This document shows positions 8,267 through 15,027 of a stretch of DNA of 31,751 bases, in pieces (the first letter of the stretch is position 1; each line of letters opens with the position of its first letter). Where the stretch lies: contig NZ_QUFB01000034.1 in assembly GCF_003478335.1 (NCBI RefSeq), positions 1-31,751 on the forward strand, read 5' to 3'. The translations under genes and the position numbers were made by a program. The stretch comes from Clostridium sp. AM49-4BH. GTDB taxonomy: Bacteria; Bacillota; Clostridia; Lachnospirales; Lachnospiraceae. The notes under the pieces were generated by a model that was given only the letters and a program-made list of their open reading frames with translations, had not been told where the DNA came from and searched no databases.

Positions 8267-8282
8267 GGTCTCGTTTCCTTCT

Positions 8283-8387
8283 TTCCGTAAAAAAGCAAAG
8301 CCAGCGCTTTGCTTTAGTAATTTCCTATTCCGTAAAAAAGCAAAGCCAGCGCTTTGCTTTAGCAATTTCCTATTCCGTAAAAAAGCA
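8283..8387 (-). repeat. 45-bp tandem repeat carrying two terminator hairpins after tRNA-Gly
   Basis: Two full 45-bp units (8283-8327 and 8328-8372) differ at one visible position, and a third partial unit (8373-8387) runs into the tRNA 3' end. In the minus-strand sense each full unit contains the stem GCAAAGC / GCTTTGC with a 4-base GCTG loop, extended by A-T pairs and followed by TTTTTT. This makes two consecutive intrinsic terminators between the tRNA and the PHP gene. The same 29-base hairpin core recurs at 20740-20768. Confidence 0.9.
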
Positions 8388-8454
8388 GCTGACGGGAGTC
8401 GAACCCGCCCCCTTAGCTTGGGAAGCTAATGTACTACCGATATACTACAGCTGC
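8384..8454 (-). tRNA. tRNA-Gly (anticodon CCC)
   Basis: A 71-base cloverleaf. The acceptor stem is GCAGCTG / CAGCTGC with discriminator U, as usual for bacterial tRNA-Gly. The anticodon arm is TTAGC-TTCCCAA-GCTAA, with CCC read at 8420-8422. The T arm contains GGGTTCGACTCCC. CCA is not encoded. It reads GGG codons. The tRNA stands alone, followed directly by the tandem terminators. Confidence 0.95.
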
Positions 8455-8502
8455 ATATTTGCAAGTGATCTGCTACTTGTTAGCTCTTAACAGGCCATCT
8501 CG

Positions 8503-8582
8503 GCAGATAACAATGTATGTCTGCATACTTGCTATCTGCTTTTGACCCTTATCTCTTATATATTAAATCAGATTTTACTCAA
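8503..8582 (-). promoter_or_regulatory. tRNA-Gly promoter and structured leader
   Basis: The minus-strand promoter is TTGAGT (8577-8582), a 16-bp spacer and TATAAG (8555-8560). The start would fall about 90 bases before the tRNA, longer than usual. Within the leader, 8503-8539 can fold into GCAGATA / TATCTGC closing an inner GTATG-caga-CATAC hairpin, which could guide 5' processing. Confidence 0.5.
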
Positions 8583-8597
8583 AAAGTAAAGATTTCT

Positions 8598-10583
8598 TTA
8601 GCAAATCTCTGCACCCGCCGGCATCGTTTTCTCTGGTGCCATCAGTGCCAGATTACCTTCTGCATCTTCTGCACAAAGTAACATTCCTTCAGAAAGAACT
8701 CCGGCTAACTTAGCTGGTTTCAGATTCACCAAAACCATCACTTTCTTGCCGACCATTTCCTCTGCGGAATAATGCTGCTTGATTCCGGATACGATCTGCT
8801 TTACTTCGCTGCCGATCTTAACCTGTGAACAAAGAAGCTTTTTGGACTTTTTCACTTCCTCGCAGGCAATGATCTCTCCTACCTGGAACTGCATCTTCAT
8901 AAAGTCATCAAATGTAATCTCCTCTTTTGGCTCAATATCAATGACTTCCTCTTCGGTCTCGCCACTCTCTGCCTTAGCTTCTGCGATCTGTTTCTGCTTG
9001 ATCTCCTCTGCTTTGGCAAGCACTTCCTTTGGATCCAGTCGCATAAAGAGGATCTCCGGTTTTTCTACAACGTGTCCACCTGACTGGTACAGCCCGAACT
9101 GATCCATCTGATCATAAGCGCGTTTTTGTGCGCCAAGCTGAGCTAATATCTTATCCGTTGTATTCGGCATAAATGCCTCTAACAGGCTGGCGCCGATCGT
9201 GATCGCCTCAACCAGATTATATAATACTGTTGATAAACGATCTTTCTTTGCTTCATCTTTGCCTAAAACCCAAGGCTCTGTCTCATCAATATATTTATTG
9301 CAGCGTTTGAACAGAGCAAATACTTCTGTAATCGCATCCGCTACACGAAGTTGGTCCATTTTGGCTGTTACTTTGGCTGGTGTTGCCAGAACAAACTGCT
9401 TGAGGTTATCGTCTACTTCCTCAGATACACCCTTGTCTGCCACAACGCCGCTCAAGTATTTATTTGTCATCGAGATCGTACGATTTACCAAATTACCAAG
9501 TACGTTCGCAAGATCGGAGTTCATACGCTCTACCATCAGATCCCAACTGATCACACCATCGTTCTCGAATGGCATCTCATGCAATACGAAATAACGCACA
9601 GCGTCAACACCGAAAATATCAACAAGATCATCTGCATAGATCACATTACCCTTGGATTTACTCATCTTGCCGTCGCCCTGAAGCAGCCATGGATGACCAA
9701 ACACCTGCTTCGGAAGTGGGAGATCAAGTGCCATCAGCATGATCGGCCAATAAATCGTATGGAAACGCAATATGTCTTTACCGATCAGATGCAGATCTGC
9801 CGGCCAAAACTTCTTATAAAGATCCTCGCCATTTTCCAAAGTGTCATTACCATCTAAGTCAAATCCAAGACCGGTAATATAGTTGCTTAATGCATCAATC
9901 CATACATATACAACATGATCCGGATCAAAATCTACCGGAATTCCCCATTTGAAAGAAGTGCGGGATACACAGAGATCCTGCAGTCCCGGAAGCAAGAAGT
10001 TGTTCATCATCTCGTTCTTGCGGGACTCTGGCTGAATAAACTCAGGATGTGTATTGATATGCTCGATCAAGCGGTCTGCATATTTGCTGAGCTTGAGGAA
10101 GTATGCCTCTTCTTTCGCCGGCTGACATTCTCTGCCGCAGTCCGGGCATTTACCATCAACAAGCTGGGATGATGTAAAGAAAGACTCACATGGTGTACAA
10201 TACATTCCTTCGTAGAATCCTTTATAAATATCTCCCTGCTCGTATAATTTCTTGAATATTTTCTGTACCTGTTTCTCATGATAATCATCCGTTGTACGAA
10301 TAAATTTATCATACGATGTATTCATCAGATCCCAGATTGTCTTGATCTGTCCGGATACGTCATCAACAAACTGCTTTGGCGTTACTCCTGCCTCTTCCGC
10401 TTTCAGTTCGATCTTCTGACCATGCTCATCCGTACCGGTCTGGAAACGAACATCATATCCTTCTAATCTTTTATAACGCACAATACTGTCTGCGAGCACT
10501 GCCTCATACGTATTACCGATATGTGGTTTGCCGGACGTATATGCGATCGCGGTCGTCAAATAAAATGTCTTCTTGTCTGCCAT
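8598..10583 (-). CDS. metG: Methionyl-tRNA synthetase
   Basis: 661 residues. The enzyme charges tRNA-Met with methionine in the cytoplasm. The class I motifs are visible: the HIGH-like PHIGN near residues 19-23, and KMSKS near 295-300. A zinc-binding insert holds CTPCES and CPDCGREC. The C-terminal 105 residues or so form the tRNA-binding (EMAP/OB) domain, beginning FDDFMKMQFQVGEI and including GIKQHYSAEEMVGKKVMVLVNL, so this is the long form with a fused dimerisation domain. I chose the ATG at 10583, with AGAGGGA upstream; the extra 16 codons of open frame are the leader hairpin. A promoter and terminator-like hairpin precede it, suggesting attenuation. No T-box signature is visible. Confidence 0.97.
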   Translation of the reverse strand: MADKKTFYLTTAIAYTSGKPHIGNTYEAVLADSIVRYKRLEGYDVRFQTGTDEHGQKIELKAEEAGVTPKQFVDDVSGQIKTIWDLMNTSYDKFIRTTDDYHEKQVQKIFKKLYEQGDIYKGFYEGMYCTPCESFFTSSQLVDGKCPDCGRECQPAKEEAYFLKLSKYADRLIEHINTHPEFIQPESRKNEMMNNFLLPGLQDLCVSRTSFKWGIPVDFDPDHVVYVWIDALSNYITGLGFDLDGNDTLENGEDLYKKFWPADLHLIGKDILRFHTIYWPIMLMALDLPLPKQVFGHPWLLQGDGKMSKSKGNVIYADDLVDIFGVDAVRYFVLHEMPFENDGVISWDLMVERMNSDLANVLGNLVNRTISMTNKYLSGVVADKGVSEEVDDNLKQFVLATPAKVTAKMDQLRVADAITEVFALFKRCNKYIDETEPWVLGKDEAKKDRLSTVLYNLVEAITIGASLLEAFMPNTTDKILAQLGAQKRAYDQMDQFGLYQSGGHVVEKPEILFMRLDPKEVLAKAEEIKQKQIAEAKAESGETEEEVIDIEPKEEITFDDFMKMQFQVGEIIACEEVKKSKKLLCSQVKIGSEVKQIVSGIKQHYSAEEMVGKKVMVLVNLKPAKLAGVLSEGMLLCAEDAEGNLALMAPEKTMPAGAEIC

Positions 10584-10601
10584 TTCGTTCCCTCTTTCTG
10601 C

Positions 10602-10643
10602 AAAAAACGTCTTTAAGGCTCGGTGTCCCAAACCTTAAAGACG
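10602..10643 (-). terminator. Terminator hairpin in the metG leader
   Basis: Minus strand: CGTCTTTAAGG (10643-10633) pairs perfectly with CCTTAAAGACG (10618-10608), leaving a 14-base loop, and is followed by TTTTTT. It ends only about 18 bases before the metG ATG and lies downstream of a good promoter, so it would act on metG transcription as well as ending any read-through from the hydrogenase gene. Confidence 0.85.
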
Positions 10644-10686
10644 ATTTACTCGTTTTATTGCTTCTTTGTGTTCCTAGCCTTTTACT

Positions 10687-10715
10687 AGTTTAGTTTATCC
10701 CATATGGTCTGTCAA
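10687..10715 (-). promoter_or_regulatory. metG promoter
   Basis: Minus strand: consensus TTGACA (10715-10710), a 17-bp spacer and TAAACT (10692-10687, 4 of 6). The predicted start is near 10680, giving a leader of about 100 bases that contains the terminator hairpin. Confidence 0.65.
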
Positions 10716-10747
10716 GATACCTCATTGACAAATTCCTATGCTCAAAA

Positions 10748-12196
10748 TTAACGATGCATCGAGAAGGTGTCCATCGGATAATGTTCGAGATTCTCGTGTA
10801 CTCCACGCTCATCTGCCTCACCCAATAATGCATTGCGGTCTTTCATCGCTGCCTTCTCGGTACGGTGCTGGCTAGGGCCGCCAACACAACCGCCTTCACA
10901 GACCATACCCTCAATAAAGTCTTCCGGCAAACGGCCAAGTTTTAACAATGTCAATGCTGTCTTACATTCAGCTGCACCATTACAGGTACGAACTTTGATA
11001 TCGGCATCTCCCTGTGTCTCTTCCAAACATTGAATCACTGCCGCAGTAACACCGCCTGCATTAGCAAATTTCTTACCATAAATACTTGCTTCCTGTGAAT
11101 CATTCTCCGCCGGCTCAAACTTCACATTCCTAGCTTTCATAATAGAACTGAGTTCGCCGTATGTTAATACATAATCTGCATTGCCCTCAATGCTCTTATC
11201 CTGACATTCTGATTTCTTAGCAACACATGGTCCGATAAATACAGTTACCGCTTCCGGCTCTTTCGCCTTGATCATTCTGGACACTGCACACATTGGTGAT
11301 ACTGTCGTAGATACACAATCCCATACCTCCGGGAAATGTTTCTTGACCATATTTACAAATGCCGGACAGCAGGAGGTTGTCTTCTTCTTGCCATCTTTGG
11401 CTGCTTCTGCCCACTCTTCTGCCTCTGCAGCTGCTGTCATGTCTCCACCAAGACCAACTTCGATCATATCCTTAAATCCAATCTTCTTTAAGGCTTCTCG
11501 GATACTGGTCATGGAAATATCTTTACCAAACTGTCCCTCTGTTGCCGGAGCTACCATAGCATATACCGGCTTACCAGCCAACATATCATTAATAATGTCT
11601 ACAACAAAAGTCTTGGATCCAATTGCACCGAATGGACAGCTGTGAATACAATGTCCACACTGAATACATTTCTCCTCATCAATCACACAAATGCCATTCT
11701 CATCGAAAGACATTGCATCTACCGGACACGCTCTCTTACATGGACGCATCAGATCAGCAATGGCGTTATATGGACATGCCTTAGAACAAAGTCCACATTC
11801 TTTACACTGACTAGGATCGATGTAAGCACGGTCTTTTCCCATAGAGATCGCACCAAAGCGGCACGCCTGCTGACAGGATCTCTTCATACACTTACGACAG
11901 TTATCTGTTACTACATAACGTGCAATGGAACACTCCTCACAAGCAGAAGAAATAACCTGAATCATGCTGTCACTCTGCTTATCACTCGGGCATTTACCCT
12001 CTGCCAAACGCACACGCTGGCGGATAATTTCCCTCTCTTTATAAATACAGCAACGAAATCTTGCTTTTGGTCCCGGAATCATCTGGAATGGAAGAAGCTC
12101 CTTCCCCTCCTCAAGTTTCTTGTCATACGCTAACTTGGCTACCTCTTGTAAAACCTTGTGCTTAATGTTTAACACTGTTACGTCATCTGAAAGCAT
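10748..12196 (-). CDS. [FeFe] hydrogenase, group B-like, with N-terminal iron-sulfur domains
   Basis: 482 residues. [FeFe] hydrogenases interconvert H2 with protons and electrons. The N-terminal half is cysteine-rich: CEEC (87-90), CRKCMKRSC (100-108), CKECGLCSKAC (131-141) and CIQCGHCIHSC (177-187), the last two being classical 4Fe-4S ferredoxin motifs. The H-cluster motifs follow: TSCCP (274-278), GPCVAKKSE (322-330, the PCxxKxxE type) and CEGGC (433-437). The spacing fits the less-studied group B enzymes rather than group A. It is cytoplasmic and probably ferredoxin-linked. AAAGGAG precedes the ATG. No maturase (HydE/F/G) gene is in the window. Whether it makes or senses H2 cannot be told from sequence. 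Confidence 0.9.
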   Translation of the reverse strand: MLSDDVTVLNIKHKVLQEVAKLAYDKKLEEGKELLPFQMIPGPKARFRCCIYKEREIIRQRVRLAEGKCPSDKQSDSMIQVISSACEECSIARYVVTDNCRKCMKRSCQQACRFGAISMGKDRAYIDPSQCKECGLCSKACPYNAIADLMRPCKRACPVDAMSFDENGICVIDEEKCIQCGHCIHSCPFGAIGSKTFVVDIINDMLAGKPVYAMVAPATEGQFGKDISMTSIREALKKIGFKDMIEVGLGGDMTAAAEAEEWAEAAKDGKKKTTSCCPAFVNMVKKHFPEVWDCVSTTVSPMCAVSRMIKAKEPEAVTVFIGPCVAKKSECQDKSIEGNADYVLTYGELSSIMKARNVKFEPAENDSQEASIYGKKFANAGGVTAAVIQCLEETQGDADIKVRTCNGAAECKTALTLLKLGRLPEDFIEGMVCEGGCVGGPSQHRTEKAAMKDRNALLGEADERGVHENLEHYPMDTFSMHR

Positions 12197-12254
12197 ATTG
12201 TACTCCTTTCCATTTGGTTCATCTTAATAATTTTTCTCAATACAGTTTTCCGCC

Positions 12255-12263
12255 ATTATAACA
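12255..12263 (-). promoter_or_regulatory. Extended -10 promoter of the hydrogenase gene
   Basis: Minus strand TGTTATAAT: a consensus TATAAT preceded by the TGn extended -10 element, about 60 bases upstream of the hydrogenase start. No good -35 is seen, which the extended element can compensate for. Confidence 0.5.
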
Positions 12264-12367
12264 TATCCCTTGTGGAAAATCTACACAATACGTTTGCATT
12301 TTCATACCAAAACACGGCGATTATGACAATTTGTCTTCTGAAAAGATCACCCTGTCGCGAAAATAGT

Positions 12368-13177
12368 CTATTGTTGTTCGGGTTGAAATTCTGTCATATG
12401 CGTGCGGTATTTCTTGGGTGCCATATTTGTCTGCAATGAATCATTGCGACGCTCATGAATACAAATGCTGTCAAAAAATGTCTTCCATAATATGACATAT
12501 TCTTCTTTTTGCTCCAAAAGCACATCTAACTGTGCGCATTCCTGTACTGTCAACGCTCGAATATACCAAGGCTGCTCGGGAACATGGATCATCACCTCAC
12601 AGTGTCCCTTGTCATAGATTATAAAACGCTCCGGATTGAGGCGATCTGCAAAATGCGAGGCGATCATTGTCAATATACGGTGATCCGGCTCGATCACCGC
12701 CAAAAGTACCGATGGCTCTACAGAGACTTCCTGGAAACGCAATATTTCCCGAAACCATGCCGCCTCATTGCGGACACGCCTCTGCAGCGCGAAGATTGCC
12801 TTGACACACGGTATCTGCATCGCATCCGTTACCCTTCTGCCAATGGTAAAACCATATGTAACAAACTGATACACCAGATTGGCCTTCTCCGGATCATTCG
12901 ACGCCAGCGCATACATAACATACTCATATGCATTTCTGCTAATGCCGCTTTGCACCTTATCTAAGACAATGCGAGCATGCCCCGGATCCGTTACTACCGT
13001 AATATATTCCGCAAATAGGACAAAGGACTCTGTCTCGCCTTCCCTTATCGGTGCGATCCGAATATACTTATGCCCATATCCGGAAATGCCCGCCTCGTAT
13101 ACCGCTGTCAATATCCCGTCCTGTGTATCTTCACACTGATAGATCCGAAGCGGTCTGTTCTCCTCTTCCTGCCTCAT
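12368..13177 (-). CDS. DUF4130-type DNA repair protein (TIGR03915-like)
   Basis: 269 residues. It resembles the TIGR03915/DUF4130 family, small proteins encoded next to a radical SAM protein and annotated as putative DNA repair. Recognisable features are an opening that reads RIYQCEDTQDGILTAVYEA, a central VYQFVTYGFTIGRRV, and the later FADRLNPERFIIYDKGH and WKTFFDSICIHERRN segments typical of the family. The start ATG overlaps the stop of the radical SAM gene by 4 bases, so the two are co-translated and probably work together. No biochemical activity is established that I can cite. Regulation follows the operon promoter, which carries a LexA-type box. No clear terminator is seen after the stop. 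Confidence 0.85.
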   Translation of the reverse strand: MRQEEENRPLRIYQCEDTQDGILTAVYEAGISGYGHKYIRIAPIREGETESFVLFAEYITVVTDPGHARIVLDKVQSGISRNAYEYVMYALASNDPEKANLVYQFVTYGFTIGRRVTDAMQIPCVKAIFALQRRVRNEAAWFREILRFQEVSVEPSVLLAVIEPDHRILTMIASHFADRLNPERFIIYDKGHCEVMIHVPEQPWYIRALTVQECAQLDVLLEQKEEYVILWKTFFDSICIHERRNDSLQTNMAPKKYRTHMTEFQPEQQ

Positions 13178-14769
13178 ACCAATCCTCCGTTTGGAAAATC
13201 ATCAAACAACGACAACTGCCGATACGTTACCCTCTCACCAAATCCCCGCATCACATCTGTATTATCAGCCAAAAGACTGCGTGTGATATAGTCCTCCTCC
13301 ACTTTGAGAAAATCCTGAAACATACGCCCATGGCATGTAATAAAATAAATAGCCCGTTTAAGAACGACTCCCATCGCCTTGAGCGAATCAAAATCCACTC
13401 TGCCGGTACGCCTTGCACGGATAATACGGCCTGCTGACTTCACGCCGATCCCCGGCACGCGAAGCAGCGTATCATAATCTGCACTTTCTATCTCTACTGG
13501 AAATAACTCCAAATGTCCCAACGCCCAATCACATTTAGGATCCAAATACGTATTAAAATTAGGGCGGCTGGGTGATAATAGCTCATTCGCCTCAAATCCA
13601 TAATAGCGCAGCAAAAAATCTGCTTGATATAAGCGGTGTTCCCGCCGCAGCGGTGGCTGACTATCCAGTGCCGGAAGAGTACTATCCTTATTGACATTGA
13701 TAAACGCAGAATAAAACACCCGCTTCAGGTCAAAACGCCGGTATAACGTTTCTGATACCGCCATGATCTCATAGTCTGTCTCCCCGGAGGCACCAATGAT
13801 CATCTGTGTACTCTGTCCGGCCGGGACAAATCCCCTCTTCGTATCGCAGAAATTCCACAATTGCAATCCAGATGAGGCTTTCCCTTGCCGCATAAGGTCC
13901 GTCCCTGTGATCACGCTGTCCCCGCTTTCGGAATGAGAAATCTTGTATCCACCATTGTCTGCATTTGTACCGGGAACGCCCTTAACTCCCCGTGAGACTG
14001 TATGTGCACCGGAAGCACTCGCAACTCCCCGTGAGATTGCATGTGTACCAAAAGCATCCTTAGCTCCCCGCATGGCAAGACGTTTCTGCTTTCGCTCCTG
14101 CGTAAAATGATATGCACCGTAATTGCCCCCTTTCATGCCGAGATACTCACGACTTTCTGCCATTCCATTTTGAATCTGGCGCATCGGTGTCAAGATCGTC
14201 TTGCGCGTCTTATTGGGTGCAAGACGTTTTAATCCTTCTTCCGTCGGCAGCTCCAAATTAATACTCATACGATCCGCATACCAACCCGCCATCTCAATAA
14301 GCGCAGGATCCGCCCCCGGAATTGCCTTACAATGAATATATCCGTTAAACCGATGTATGATCCGAAGATCACGTAATGCCTTGCATATCTGTTCCATCGT
14401 TTCATTGGGTGAATGCAGTATCCCGGAGCTCAAAAAAAGCCCTTCGATATAATTACGTCGATAAAACTCCATTGTCAAAGTACATATTTCTTCTGGGGTA
14501 AAGCTCGCTCTTGGCACATCATTCGAGCATCGGTTCACACAATATTTACAGTCGAATACGCACTCATTGGTATACAATATTTTAAGCAGAGAGATACATC
14601 TGCCATCTCCGGAAAATGTATGGCAAATACCTGCCGCCTCTGTATTTCCAATGCTCCCGGCTTCTGCCTTTCTGGCAACACCACTGGAAGTACATGCAAC
14701 ATCATACTTCGCTGCATCTGATAATATCGCAAGCTTCTGCTGTAATGTTGCATTCTCCTGTAATATCAT
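13174..14769 (-). CDS. Putative DNA repair radical SAM protein (TIGR03916-like) with an internal repeat insertion
   Basis: 531 residues. The radical SAM cluster motif is CVFDCKYC (Cys70, Cys74, Cys77). The opening QQKLAILSDAAKYDVACTSSG matches the TIGR03916 family. The C-terminal third has a helix-hairpin-helix DNA-binding motif, LLRVPGIGVKSAGRIIRAR. Such proteins are predicted to act on DNA damage with the DUF4130 partner. Family members are usually about 100 residues shorter. The excess here is a low-complexity insertion (about residues 233-318) containing three 13-residue repeats beginning RG (234-246, 247-259 and 260-272). I chose the ATG at 14769, with AAAGGA upstream but a rather long 12-base spacing; an upstream in-frame TTG is possible. 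Confidence 0.88.
   Translation of the reverse strand: MILQENATLQQKLAILSDAAKYDVACTSSGVARKAEAGSIGNTEAAGICHTFSGDGRCISLLKILYTNECVFDCKYCVNRCSNDVPRASFTPEEICTLTMEFYRRNYIEGLFLSSGILHSPNETMEQICKALRDLRIIHRFNGYIHCKAIPGADPALIEMAGWYADRMSINLELPTEEGLKRLAPNKTRKTILTPMRQIQNGMAESREYLGMKGGNYGAYHFTQERKQKRLAMRGAKDAFGTHAISRGVASASGAHTVSRGVKGVPGTNADNGGYKISHSESGDSVITGTDLMRQGKASSGLQLWNFCDTKRGFVPAGQSTQMIIGASGETDYEIMAVSETLYRRFDLKRVFYSAFINVNKDSTLPALDSQPPLRREHRLYQADFLLRYYGFEANELLSPSRPNFNTYLDPKCDWALGHLELFPVEIESADYDTLLRVPGIGVKSAGRIIRARRTGRVDFDSLKAMGVVLKRAIYFITCHGRMFQDFLKVEEDYITRSLLADNTDVMRGFGERVTYRQLSLFDDFPNGGLV
13954..14070 (-). repeat. 39-bp in-frame tandem repeats inside the radical SAM gene
   Basis: Three consecutive 39-bp units (14070-14032, 14031-13993, 13992-13954) encode 13 residues each. 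Every unit starts with Arg-Gly from CGGGGA or similar and has a Gly-Thr or Gly-Ala near position 8. Units 1 and 2 are closest in DNA; the third is diverged. Being in frame, they lengthen the protein without breaking it. Confidence 0.75.
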
Positions 14770-14812
14770 AGCAAACCACAATCCTTTCCCATCACGCAAT
14801 CGCAACCTCAAT

Positions 14813-14826
14813 CGAACATTTGTTCG
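14813..14826. promoter_or_regulatory. LexA (SOS) box
   Basis: CGAACATTTGTTCG, with perfect CGAAC / GTTCG half-sites around a 4-bp centre, fits the Gram-positive LexA/DinR box CGAAC-N4-GTTCG pattern. It begins 1 bp downstream of the -10 of the repair operon promoter, over the predicted transcription start, the usual position for repression. Confidence 0.85.
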
Positions 14827-14827
14827 T

Positions 14828-14856
14828 ATTATATCACCCGGTCCTTATCCTGTCAA
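14828..14856 (-). promoter_or_regulatory. Consensus promoter of the radical SAM / DUF4130 operon
   Basis: Minus strand: TTGACA (14856-14851), exactly 17 bp, then TATAAT (14833-14828), a full SigA consensus. A promoter this strong is normally held down by a repressor, and a LexA-type box sits directly after the -10. Confidence 0.9.
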
Positions 14857-14862
14857 CAAACA

Positions 14863-14891
14863 TTGCCCTGCCAATTGTTTCCTGTTATAAT
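14863..14891 (+). promoter_or_regulatory. Promoter of the GH25 lysozyme gene
   Basis: TTGCCC (14863-14868), 17 bp, and TATAAT (14886-14891) preceded by TGT, giving an extended -10. It would produce a leader of about 130 bases before the ATG at 15028. I looked for a known riboswitch signature in the leader and saw none. Confidence 0.6.
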
Positions 14892-15027
14892 GGGCTTGTC
14901 ATTTTTTTACCACATTTGTCGAATACACTGGTACAACGACGATGGCAGTAAAAACATATGAACGAAGTAGTCCATGGCATTATTTACTATGCTGGGACTT
15001 ATTCATAGAAAGGAATAAATATTAAGG

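Noticed and set aside
8267..8365. N-terminal extension of the PHP protein with a repeated LLKQSAGFAFLR-like segment
   Set aside because: It is the translation of the 45-bp terminator repeat, a multiple of three, and a better start with a ribosome binding site lies at 8266.
8283..8387. CRISPR-like array
   Set aside because: Only two and a third units exist and the whole 45-bp unit is repeated, so there are no variable spacers. It is a duplicated terminator.
10584..10631. 16-residue N-terminal extension of MetG
   Set aside because: It translates the leader terminator hairpin. The ATG at 10583 has AGAGGGA upstream and begins at the normal family position.
10602..10747. T-box riboswitch upstream of metG
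   Set aside because: The AGGGTGGNACCGCG-like antiterminator sequence and specifier stem are absent, and the leader is too short.
14892..15027. c-di-GMP or other riboswitch before the lysozyme gene
   Set aside because: No known riboswitch core is visible, and the leader lacks a terminator or an anti-Shine-Dalgarno stem I can draw.
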